Of a stretch of DNA of 20,939 bases, positions 11,445 through 20,939 are shown one piece after another. Where the stretch lies: assembly GCA_002081555.1 (NCBI GenBank), contig MZNV01001190.1, forward strand, positions 1-20,939. Direction: 5' to 3'. The position numbers and the translations under genes are program-made. The notes under the pieces were generated by a model that worked only from the letters and a program-made list of their open reading frames with translations, searched no databases and was not told where the DNA came from. The DNA is from Protostelium mycophagum (taxonomy: Eukaryota > Evosea > Variosea > Protosteliida > Protosteliaceae). Positions within the stretch are counted from its first letter, which is position 1, and every line of letters begins with the position of its first letter.

Positions 11445-12038
11445 ATGGACAACTCCCTAATGCAGAGGTTTTTCAAGCAGCGTAGCCAGCTGATACAGCA
11501 GAAGGATCAGGCAGAAGTTGGCGAGAGAGAGATGGAAGTACCGAGCGAGCCATTTTTCTTGAGCACAGCTCTCGGGGCCTTTCTGAAGGAGAAGGGAATG
11601 AACAATTCGGGCATCAAGATCAGCGACAGACAATACACCGACAACATCACTGATATGGATATCAGACAGTCCTTACAGCGTATTAGAGAGCACAACAAAC
11701 AGTTACAGAAGAAAAGAAAGAGTCCCGAGTCACCCTCTATCGCTTCATCTCCAAGACCGGCCCGCCGAGTCCAAAATGAGCCTCTTTCACCTATGGATCC
11801 TCTTCCAGACTCCCCCACAGCACAGAATGTAACAGAAGCATCCTCTAGAAACGAGATCCTACCTTCATTCGCCGCAGAACTGATGAAGAGAGAAGAAGCA
11901 AAGAGAAAGACAGAAATCAACAGCCAGAATGTGGCGTCTGGAAAGAGGATGAGAGTCATAGACCCTTCACCATGTGTCACAAAGGCACTGTCGCCTTTTG
12001 AGGAGCTTGTTGCCGCCGCTTTAACAAGCGCAGAGTAA
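11445..12038 (+). CDS. Unknown single-exon basic protein, probably nuclear
   Basis: 197 residues, no introns needed, which is unusual among its neighbours. I do not recognise a family. The N-terminus (MDNSLMQRFFKQRSQLIQQ) is Gln-rich and helix-prone. A basic cluster, KQLQKKRKSPESP, near residues 87-99 and a second, EEAKRKT...SGKRMR, near 151-170 look like nuclear localisation signals. At least five Ser-Pro sites (SPES, SSPR, LSPMD, DSPT, LSPFEE) suggest phosphorylation by proline-directed kinases. The C-terminus ALSPFEELVAAALTSAE is a predicted hydrophobic helix. The ATG follows GACGCC and is the first in frame. It shares a short divergent promoter region with USB1. The coding call rests on length, composition and position. 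Confidence 0.75.
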   Translation: MDNSLMQRFFKQRSQLIQQKDQAEVGEREMEVPSEPFFLSTALGAFLKEKGMNNSGIKISDRQYTDNITDMDIRQSLQRIREHNKQLQKKRKSPESPSIASSPRPARRVQNEPLSPMDPLPDSPTAQNVTEASSRNEILPSFAAELMKREEAKRKTEINSQNVASGKRMRVIDPSPCVTKALSPFEELVAAALTSAE

Positions 12039-12542
12039 TGGATAAGTCGTCATTTTGGAAAACAGAAAGAGGGAGCAGCTGGTCGACAAGGGGGAAATTC
12101 GTGCTGTTGAGAGAATGTATAGATGTAAAAATGAAGATTGAATTCGAGATCCTCTTCTTTTCATTACTCTTTAGAAGTCTTGCATGCGCGCAAAGATTGT
12201 AGTTTGGAATCCGGAAATCTCCTTCATCTCCGCTTAATGAAAATTCACAATTTTCTGATCGTTTTTTTTTCTTTGGGATTTTCAAAGACAAAATTACAAG
12301 AAATACACGAGTAAGTCTCTTGGACATCCCCTGTGGATGCTGTATTATCATAAAGAGGTGAGAGAAGGGAGTTCGGGGCGGGTTGTGTCCTTCCACAGGA
12401 GAACGTTCGGAAAACGAACTTTTTCATCCGAGGGCGAGCGTGGAACGACAGTTGCTCCCGACGCGCTTACAAGAATATATTGTTTGATCATATATTCTTT
12501 CAGTGCACAGAAATACACATCACAAGGTCACAACACCGGATC
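12039..12542. other. Intergenic region before the sterol glucosyltransferase
   Basis: About 500 nt without a supported gene. It holds a small stem GTTCG-GAAAA-CGAAC (about 12406-12420) and the hairpin at 12472-12498, which ends 44 nt before the next start codon. No clear AATAAA follows the stop at 12036-12038. Open frames on the minus strand are not similar to known proteins. Confidence 0.5.
12472..12498. repeat. Perfect 9-bp hairpin just upstream of a start codon
   Basis: AGAATATAT (12472-12480) and ATATATTCT (12490-12498) are perfect inverted repeats with a 9-nt loop. Their place, about 45 nt before the ATG at 12543, makes them a promoter palindrome or a 5' leader hairpin. Confidence 0.6.
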
Positions 12543-15500
12543 ATGGAGGACATCATCACAACTCTGGCCGCTCATAATGCTGCGCACCCTCGCATCACTG
12601 CGATCAGATTGGAGGAGAGGACATGGAAGATGATCGTCGAGAAGGCTTCTGAAGGCTGTGCAGAGAAGTGGTATGTTTCACTCATCGGTTAAGAAGAGTC
12701 CAAAGCCCACACCTGCCACTTGTACAACTACTTGACAGAGGATCGTTTTGAATATAAATACATTGAGTACTTCTGCTCTCATCACAATCATCACTACGCT
12801 CTTGTTGATCTTCACATCATCAAGACAGCGTAACTCGTAGTTCATCTTAATATTAATATTAATTGATATGAATAGATGATATAATTTTAAGCTTGAGCCA
12901 CGATATAAATGAAGGTGATGCTCTCAAGTACTTCAGATGCAGAGTTTCACCAGAAAATGTTGGTTGGTGAAATCACCGTTCGGACGGGTTGTAGACCTCG
13001 ATCTTAAAAACGACCCCTCCTCGAATTTTCGAGACGCGACACATCACCAAAAAGACACGAAAAACACAGATCGAATCACGAAATGGCCAACATCACAAAT
13101 TGGATGGTTCGAAATTGTGCGGCTCTCAGATTCTTGAAGATCGATTAACACTGTCAGATTTCAGCTTGCAAGAAGCTGCTGGAAGAGTTGGTACCACAGA
13201 TCTTCCTGCCTTTACAGAGCCTGAAGTGAGCCGATGATATTCATCTTGACCTGCACGTAATTAATTGATCACCTATAGGTGATTCCGACACCAGTGAGCG
13301 AAGCAAGTTCAACAAGCTCATTTCGACCAGAGACACCCAGAATTTTAGAACATGACGTTAATGTTGGCCCTGATCAACCACAAGGAGGTAATACTCTGTT
13401 TCATTCTCTTTGCTGTCATCTGAAGATCATTCAAAACCATTTTACAATATTCTCGCCTTCTTTACTGGCAGTGATATAGATCATATGAATTCTTCTGATC
13501 ATGTGCAGTGGTTTATAAATCAGTGATCACTTCCCAACAAAAGGATAACACCGACACCACAGTGACACAAACCACGGTCCCACTTGCCATCTCTGCACAG
13601 AGACACCAACTTTTAGATTCAGACTCCTCCGTGTTTAACTCAAGTGATGGGTTGGTGGATGCTGAGGAGGTGGAATATCACAGTTTCACGCCTGAGGCTC
13701 TTTCTGTCATTAAAAAATACCTGAGGCTTCCAGAGGAAGAATTCATACATGGTATGTCTCGTTGTAGAATGATAATTTGAAATTTATTTTATTTATTTCG
13801 AGGAAATTATGACAGTTGTAGATCAACCTTGCAAGTGGGTGGGGTCTTTTGAGGATGCTACAGAATGTACAGACGGAAGTTTCTTTTTGACAAAGCATTA
13901 TATGCTATTTTTGGAAAACACCCCAGTGAGTATCTCCATATCTTGAGAAAAATCTGAGAAAATTCAGCGGTTTTTCCCCTTGAAAAGTGGGTATGTGGAG
14001 AGAGCGTTACGTAAGGAGGATGGATCTACAACGGGATGGGAGATAAGATATCTCTCATTGACATCAGATTCTCTCGCCATCTTTTACAACCAAAAGAGAA
14101 GTGTGAGTTTTCCCCGAATCTTCACAAACTTCGAAGAAATTTACTTGAAATTTCTGGGAATGACATTACGGTAGTACGAATACCGTATGAGTAAGATGAT
14201 TCCATTCCAAGATATTTATTCTGTGGGAACAACAAAGGAAGGGCAAGCAGACAACGTCTTTTGCTTTGAGGTAATCTCCCACTTTCATACCGTTCAGACG
14301 ATTCATCACGTGACTTGATACCATAATTACTCTTGTTATAAGTAATGAATATAATAGTGACACTGATTTGTCCTGCAGGTGTGCACGAGCCGAAAACTCT
14401 ATCTGTTTTCATGTCAAGAAGAGGGAGAGCGGGATGATTGGGTTTCTTCTATTCAAGAAAGGATCGAGAACAAATCGATCATGTCCTCATATCAAGTCCG
14501 AAAGGAGGTGAGATTTCGTGGAATTCTCAGTGAAATTTCCAAAATTGAGAGATGTAGGCGATTATACCGTTGAGGTATATTACAAGTATAACGAGATTCA
14601 GAAATTCGATTTTTCCCAAAGTCATCAGAATCACAACAGATGACCAAAAAGAGGTATTTTCAGAGAAATTTCACGGAGTTTTACGAGAAAGAACCGATAC
14701 ATCATGACATATAACCGAAATTCCGACGAAATTTCAGTTTTTATTTTCTCTACAACACAGGGACCGCTTCTGGAGCCTCATAAAAAACACTTGGGAGGAC
14801 CAAAAGACAACTCCTGAGTATATGAATGACAGGCAGATAGTGAGGGCGAGGAGTATTGATAAAGAGACAACTGTGCCTATGGACGAGGGTACATTTGCAA
14901 AGAAATACAAGTTCCACGATCCCAAATCTGAGGTGAGTTCGAGATTAGTTCGAATAGAAGTGAATCGTTTTATGGAGAAAGAGCTCATCGAAATGACGGA
15001 GAATGCAATTATAGTTGTTGAGTTTCCTCACGTCACGTTAATCTTCTCGTTAGTTAGCGAGTCTGTTACACGATCTTGACGGATATGATTAAGATCTGCT
15101 ATATTTCATATCAAGATTCAATTTTGTTGTGGTACAATAACAAATAAAATTAATTAATTCAGGTGAGTGTAGAGTTCCACAACAGAACAAGTTTCCCAGG
15201 GGAAGAGTTTCTCATCGAGAGTGAGCGGAGATTTCACTGAAATTTCGCTGATGATATTAGGATATCACTGCACATACGCGAGTAAGATGCCACTCAACGG
15301 TGTATTGTGGGTTTTGTTATATCACTTTGAAACTAAATATCTAGGTACATCTCTAGATCTTACGTAACATTCTATTCATCCGTATTGGGTCAAAAGAACA
15401 CGGTAATTACCGTATATCGGTCGTTAACTAACGTGATGCTTCAGGTAGTCATTCCCTGGTCTGACATTTTGAGTATCGAGAAATCACACTGGCGTGACAG

Positions 15501-17996
15501 CTGGTCTCTACACGCCATTAAAATCACAACGACAAAGAGCCAGGTATTCATTATTTTCGCTCTACAACTCCATCTACAACGAAAGAGAACGATCTACAAC
15601 GAGACAGGTCGTCTTCTCCCATTTTCCGAGCAGAAATTCCGCGTTGAAATTGATGCAAGATTGTATGGCTCATTTGAATAAGAAGGGCGTCATACGTAAT
15701 GACGATTTGGACGTGGAAAACTCCGTGAAATCTCCGACCCAGTCCAAATACGAAGTAAATATATTCTTTCTGATTTTAAAGCCAAAAATAGATTTTGTGG
15801 AACTGAAATTTCGTGTAGATTTCAAGTGCGGGGTGGTTACCGCAGGGTAAAGGGTTGAGGTTCACTATATTACTGGTAGGAACTAGAGGTGACGTGCAAC
15901 CTTTCCTCGCGCTCGCTTTGGGTAAGTTAGGAATCACTTTTTCAAGTGGCCATTTCATGCGGCAGAGCCGCAGGCAATACAATGCGCATGCCAACAGACC
16001 ATCCATTTTTCTCTCATGACAATGCCCGATATCCTCACAACCGACCATATCTCCATATTGTTTAAACTTATTGACATAATAGGGCTGGAAAAGGTGGGAC
16101 ACCACGTGAAGATTGCAACACACGAGCACCACAGATCGTTCGTAGAAAATCACGGAATTAAATTTGCAAAATTGGCGGGAGATCCCAAAGAGTTGATCAG
16201 TTTTATGGTGAAGAATGAGAACGCTTTCTCCATCAAGTGAGTGTTTTGAATTTTAAAAAGATATCTTCCCGCCTTTTTTGCATTTCAAAACTCAAATGTG
16301 TCAGTTTCATGAGGGAAGGCATCAACAAATTCTCCAAATTCATGGAGGATCTCTTACTCTCCTGCTGGGAAGTCTGCAAAGATGGAGATGTTGACGTCAT
16401 CATACAGAATCCCCCCGCCTTTGGGGGCCCCCACGTGGCAGAGAAATTACGCATTCCGGTATTCGCAGCATTCACGATGCCATGGAGTAGAACCACCGCA
16501 ATGCCACACCCTTGTGAGTCTTTACATCGTTGTAGTTTGCCAATTTTTATTTACGATATCATTTCATTCCTGAGTGTTTTTGGAATCGCGTTAGCTTACC
16601 GCAAACAGTCGCGGCACAGAACGTGATCGGAGGACCCGCTTATAATTACGCATCATACGTTGCTGTGGAAGAAGGAACGTTTGCACCGATAAGAGGCATC
16701 TACAACCGCTTCAGGACACAGACATTAGGTCTTCCCGCGCTTGATGTGGGGTATGGACACTGTATATTGCACAGCAGACAGGTGATATCATTGGATCTGT
16801 TGTGTTGGTCCCGCGGAATTGACTTGAACGTCTATTCCATAATGATCCGGCACAACCAAAAAAACGCTGCATTTACAAGTGATTTTCGTCATTACCAAAT
16901 TATAAAAGTATTTTTATTGAGATGGACGAGGTACCCTTCATCTATTGTTGGTCCCCGCTAGTACTCCAGAAGCCCATGGATTGGCCAGAATACATAACTA
17001 TATCAGGATATTGGTTCTTAGAGGGAGAGAAGAGTTACAAACCTGACCAGAAGCTGTTGGACTTTCTCGCAAAAGGTGATTCTCTTCACAGAAGAAAATC
17101 GATTCAAAGATCTTCCTAGCCCATTATGTTTGGTCTTGGTGAGATTTGACTCGTTGTAGAGCCAAAACCTATTTACATTGGGTTCGGAAGTATCAGCGTA
17201 CAAGACCCTGAAGGTTTGACCAATACCATCATAAAAGCCGTACAAGAATCTGGACAGAGGGCTGTCATGGTGAAAGGGTATGTCTCGATATGATATCATG
17301 AATCTAATCGTTGTAGATGGGGTGATTATAAAGAAGACACCGAATTTCCTGAAGAAATTTTGTGCTTGGACAGCGTACCTCACGACTGGCTCTTCCCAAA
17401 GGTAAATTTCCCAGAAATTTCCCATACTTTCACGAGAAATCTTATGGAAATTTCAGATGGCGGCTGTGATCCATCACGGCGGTGCGGGGACAACTGCTGC
17501 AGGACTACGTGCGGGTGTCCCAACGCTTGTTGTTCCATTCTTTGGTGATCAATTCTTCTGGGGACAAAGAGTTGCAGAGTTAGGAGCAGGTGTCCCCCCC
17601 ATCGAGATAAAGAATCTAGAGGTCAGAAGAGTACATAATCACATGATATTGAAGAGGTCAGGCGAACTTGACACAAGCCATCAAGAAATTGGTAGAAGAC
17701 CAGCATATGAAAGACAAAGCGAGCGCGATGGGTATGGCCGAGTCATGTATTTTCAACAAGTGCAACTTATTGTCTTTGCTTCGCAGCAAATCCTCTTTGC
17801 TGAACCTGATCTACCACTGACAGCAGCAGGAGAACATATCAGGAAGCAAGATGGAGTGGGTAGAGCTATAGAGTTTATACACAAAGAGCTGCACAACAAT
17901 GCGATATTTGGGATCAAGTCGTTGCCACAGATCAAAGACAAGGATTCATCCTACCTGACACAATTCAAGCGAAAATTGAGTATCTCAAGTACATAA
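12543..17996 (+). CDS. Sterol 3-beta-glucosyltransferase, GRAM-PH-GRAM-UGT (ATG26/UGT52-like)
   Basis: UDP-glucose:sterol glucosyltransferase of about 1055 residues; relatives bind phosphoinositide membranes through GRAM/PH. Exons: 12543-12670, about 12740-12829, 12892-12966, 13165-13225, 13279-13387, 13509-13751, 13816-13925, 13968-14102, 14175-14270, 14379-14507, 14622-14653, 14761-14932, 15163-15220, 15261-15306, 15345-15402, 15445-15543, 15608-15754, 15846-15921, 16083-16236, 16305-16513, 16609-16781, 16922-17075, 17160-17277, 17317-17401, 17457-17621, 17662-17731, 17824-17996. GRAM 1 begins near LPEEEFIH (230), PH at [10 protein letters not shown] (275-395), GRAM 2 at [16 protein letters not shown] (465-570). 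The glucosyltransferase starts at [12 protein letters not shown] (about 605). The sugar-nucleotide motif runs from VPHDWLFPK through [18 protein letters not shown] to [10 protein letters not shown]. The first 225 residues are unrecognised. The exon 1/2 join is unresolved: the GTATGT donor is in phase 2 with no matching acceptor. Exon 7 may start at 13816 or 13822. Confidence 0.92.
15561..15602. repeat. Three CTACAAC elements in one 64-nt intron
   Basis: The intron 15544-15607 of the glucosyltransferase gene carries CTACAAC three times, within TCTACAACTC (15561-15570), ATCTACAACGAA (15572-15583) and ATCTACAACGAG (15592-15603). The last two contain the reverse complement of TCGTTGTAGA, a 10-mer found elsewhere in the window. 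Confidence 0.7.
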
Positions 17997-18471
17997 AATT
18001 GGTGTTTCTGCGGGACAAGCAATGCGGCTGGCATTCCATGATGTGAGGCATTACATGTCCAGGATTTCGATCTCATAGTGGTGTTTAAAAACATTGCGGA
18101 TGTCACGGTTGGCGAATCTGAGCGACACAAAGGGGTATACCTTTGGTTGTAGATTGAGTGGTCGTGTCATGTGTGTCATATTAAAGATTTAATGTAAATT
18201 ATGCTTGCAAAAAAAGTGCGGTAATTACCGTATTATTCGTAATACATCGCGGTATGGAACCACATATATATATGATTTTTGTGATCCGTTACAGCGTGAC
18301 CTTTATGATGATTGCGCATTCTGATGAATAAGAGAGAAAAAGCAATAAATTCAGTGTCTATTTCAAGGGCGCACCGCGAGCCCATCCAGATTCTTCAGAC
18401 GTTCGTCGCCTTGTTCATTTCTATGTACAGGTTTTATACATGCCGGCACCTCCTCAGCCAAATCTCTCGAA
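17997..18471. other. Spacer between two convergent genes
   Basis: 475 nt between the stop codons of the glucosyltransferase (plus) and the exonuclease (minus), so both 3' UTRs end here. A possible plus-strand AATAAA is at 18344-18349. The perfect 12-bp palindrome CGGTAATTACCG is at 18219-18230, and GTTGTAGATTG at 18146-18156. I see no gene. Confidence 0.55.
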
Positions 18472-19780
18472 TCAATTAAGCATTCTAGCCACAGTTGTAG
18501 ACGCCGGTTTTGACTCCCTCTCACCCCTCTTGGTGGAGGGGGTGGGGGAGTTGGTTTTCCCGCGCAAACCGGGCTTCCTGGAAAGGATAGCGCGAGGACG
18601 GCCGCTCGTGTTGTTATCTCCACATTTGATCAGCACAATGGTGTCCAAGATGCAATCTCCACCTTCATACATCAGTACTTGTAAAAATAGAATTAAGACA
18701 GATGAAAATGTACCGCTGCCAAGATCGAATGGAGAGAGTGCCTTCATGACACGTCCACAAGCTATAGGCATGGGTGTCTGTGCTGGAGCTCCTTCAAAAT
18801 GTTTTTTGTGTCTGACGTGTTGGCGCAGTGCACATCTGCTTTGATCAGAAAAAAATGAGATGATTAAAAATGATTGTGACCTGTCTTTGAACTCTCTAGA
18901 ACAGACAGGACAATCGAACGTCGTCTTCATCCATTTTTGGAGAAGTGAATGAGAGAGCTGTCCTTCTTTGGAAGGAGGCATCATCTTGAGATATATAGCA
19001 CGAGAGACCCAGGCGTCTGTTGCAGCGTATTGGATCTGAGCTCTACTGAGAACCTTTGTTGTGTCAGAAAAATTTAAGAAACAGAAAACAGAATGTGCAC
19101 CTCTTGTTCCCAGTCAGACACAGCGTGTTTCTTATCTAGATGACAATGAAGAAAGGATCTCGTCAAGGCTTTGAGTCCGAGTGGATAAAGATTCCTGCTG
19201 ATAGCCATCTCTTTGATATCAACGACATTATCCAGTGATATGCCGTGTTGTTCCTTCAGTTTGAGTGCGTCATTATAATCTATGGTGTGTCCAATCTGTT
19301 TATGGTGAATTGATTGTGCTATTACGATCAAATTAAACATGATTAAATAACTGAAAAGATGATCACCTTTAAGATTGAAGGTGAGGTTAAGAGATCCTCT
19401 AAAGCCTCTGGTATGGATCCCAAAAGATTAATTCTGAAGAGTAGACAAACACTTGCTCCAGAGATCTGGACCAAGGCAATGGGATGGTCGTCGCCTGGTG
19501 CACAGTTTGGTTTCCATTCCATGTCAAATCCAACGATGGACTCGTGTCTGATCAGATTTAATGCATCTTCGGCTTGAGAATGCTGTTCCACCATTATGAT
19601 GGCGCCTTTGAAAAGGATTTGTGGTAGATCTTCTTCAAATTCTGAAGTGTGTGCCTCTGCGGATTGTGGAAGAGGTATAGAAGGTCCACGAGGTACGAAA
19701 CTTGGCACATTCACGAGATCACGGAAGCTATTCATTGGTCTGGGCTCCCAGGCCAGGTTGGCGCTGCGTTGATCGTACAT
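18472..19780 (-). CDS. WRN/EXD2-like 3'-5' exonuclease with C-terminal C2H2 zinc finger
   Basis: DnaQ-fold exonuclease of about 370 residues. Exons: 19780-19367, 19295-19101, 19053-18881, 18838-18714, 18677-18472; all junctions keep frame, introns 36-71 nt. Exo I is IVGFDMEWKP (Asp and Glu metal ligands), exo II is IGHTIDYNDALKL...VVDIKEMA, and exo III is QIQYAATDAW, a YxxxD of the DEDDy class. After it, TTFDCPVCSREF joins CALRQHVRHKKHF across a 42-nt intron to form a C2H2 finger (C-x2-C...H-x5-H). The last 100 residues are basic and Ser/Pro/Gly-rich. Probable role: trimming of DNA or RNA ends; substrate cannot be told. The ATG at 19780 is the first in frame before the domain, but the frame stays open upstream to about 19960, so an earlier exon is possible. 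Human WRN instead fuses such a domain to a helicase, absent here. Confidence 0.88.
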
Positions 19781-19929
19781 GTTAGAGGCAGCTGAGGCCA
19801 ATCTCTCTGGTGTCGATGCGAAATGCGGTGATCCGTTTTTTTCCCGCTCGCAGTCACCAGAAGGCGGGAACCCCGTCCCCACCAGACAGTGGACACCATT
19901 GTCATGATAATATTTGGAGGTCTTTATGT

Positions 19930-20939
19930 CATGATCAGATTCAACATTACCCACAAGCAAGAGCTGCTAGCACTTTGTCCCCAGTACTCTATAATGTGCT
20001 GAATCATCCTTGCCTCATGATTCTCCTGGTATCACTTCAGACATTGCCCCGCTTTGTCTGTGCTACCAGCAATAATCTCAAATTATTGCCTTGCTTGGGG
20101 GAACTTCTGCAACATACCAGCCAATTTGGTGAAGCTGGTACAAAAGGAAACTCCCCTGGTGCACCTGTTTCTGCCCTCACTAAAAATCAGGAAAAACTCC
20201 TGACGCTGGTACAATAGATGGACCGCTTTGTGTGGCTCATTACAGAGGGTAATCTCAAATTATTGAAAGCCGGTGGTCTTTTCAATGCTTTGGAGTCGGT
20301 CAAGGGATGCTCTCCAAGTGGGACACGCTTGTCACCTATTGGGCCAATATCATGACCAAGGTGATGAGCAATGTAAATTGCAAGTCGATGTGGGACAATC
20401 TCATTGCAGATTTTTACTACACCCACGCCAATAACACCCACAAGATCACCGCACAAGCTGCAATTAAAGATCTTACCCAAGGGAATCTCAATGTGAGAGA
20501 ATTTTTTGCCTTGTCAAGGGTGTCACTGGATCCCCTCCATATAATGAGGCATCCAGTCACTAACACAACAATGACCTCTCCATCTATGAGGAGAATCACA
20601 TGCCCACGTTGCCTTTGCAACATGTACTGAGGGAGATTCAACAGCAGAACCCTTAAGATTTTTCCCAGCTAGACAGCAGCGCCCTTTCATCCTTGACTGA
20701 GGATGTACAAGTGTTGTAAGAGGCATTAGCTTCCCTCTACACTGAAGTCTGTACGCTGTGCCAAGAAAAATTGTATTTGGAGTACAACATGACTCTATTA
20801 ACCTCTTGGAACGCGGTAAATACAGATAATTATTTTAATTATCTGGGTGGATCTTATTTAGAGAGAATTTTAATTCCGCGTGTAGCCGGAGTGCCTAAGG
20901 ACGTCAAGACGTACTTCTTTTCCCAAGGGCTCAATAAAG
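19930..20939 (+). mobile_element. Decayed retroelement with Gag-like region
   Basis: The right edge of the window reads as an old retroelement copy in plus orientation, cut by the window end. A segment near 20310-20510 has the helical, aromatic-rich look of a retrotransposon Gag (…MWDNLIADFYYTH…, …QGNLNVREFFAL). A further Gag-like segment continues to the window end. The copy is broken, with several interruptions. The left boundary is approximate; I see no terminal repeat inside the window and no reverse transcriptase. The 15-mer AATCTCAAATTATTG occurs at about 20073 and 20251. Family within the LTR retroelements is not determined. Confidence 0.5.

Noticed and set aside
18440-18844. 134-codon plus-strand open frame
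   Set aside because: Antisense to exonuclease exons that show conserved zinc-finger residues and consistent splice phases; no similarity of its own.

Overview
The window is eukaryotic nuclear DNA, gene-dense on both strands. Its genes are cut by many short GT-AG introns, mostly 36-200 nt, ending in CAG or TAG. Three things together suggest an amoebozoan, perhaps a protosteloid or dictyostelid-like amoeba: a fungal-type Zn2Cys6 regulator with a PAS-like domain, a GRAM-PH-GRAM sterol glucosyltransferase, and very compact introns. That placement is inference; nothing in the sequence names the species.

Layout: 1-500 is a duplicated GA-rich repeat unit, followed by AT-rich DNA with nested hairpins. 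1116-2565 (minus) is a Zn2Cys6/PAS transcription factor. About 1 kb of hairpin-bearing spacer separates it from 3578-5902 (plus), the catalytic LCB2/SPTLC2-type subunit of serine palmitoyltransferase, resolved into 10 exons. 6199-9781 (plus) is a MORC-type GHKL ATPase with a CW zinc finger, an unrecognised N-terminal extension and a tail carrying SUMO-related motifs. It runs tail to tail into 9787-11217 (minus), a USB1/Mpn1 U6 snRNA phosphodiesterase in three exons; the two stop codons are 5 bp apart. A 227-bp divergent spacer leads to 11445-12038 (plus), a single-exon basic, SP-rich protein of unknown function. 12543-17996 (plus) is a sterol glucosyltransferase of ATG26/UGT52 architecture in about 27 exons. 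18472-19780 (minus) is a WRN/EXD2-like 3'-5' exonuclease with a C2H2 zinc finger after the nuclease domain. The right edge (about 19.93-20.94 kb) is a decayed retroelement with a Gag-like region.

The genes form no evident pathway. Two act on membrane lipids (sphingoid base synthesis and sterol glucosylation), one on U6 snRNA ends, and three probably act in the nucleus on chromatin, DNA or transcription.

The most unusual signals are short sequences shared across unrelated genes. The 10-mer TCGTTGTAGA occurs six times. The E2F-like 10-mer TTTTCCCGCC occurs four times, only in introns. A group of introns in two genes is built from GAAATTTC units and looks like copies of one another. A palindrome CGGTAATTACCG recurs. 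These suggest introner-like elements or an unrecognised splicing or regulatory motif. Exon boundaries were derived by hand from splice sites, reading frame and family similarity. Three junctions stay unresolved and are marked.
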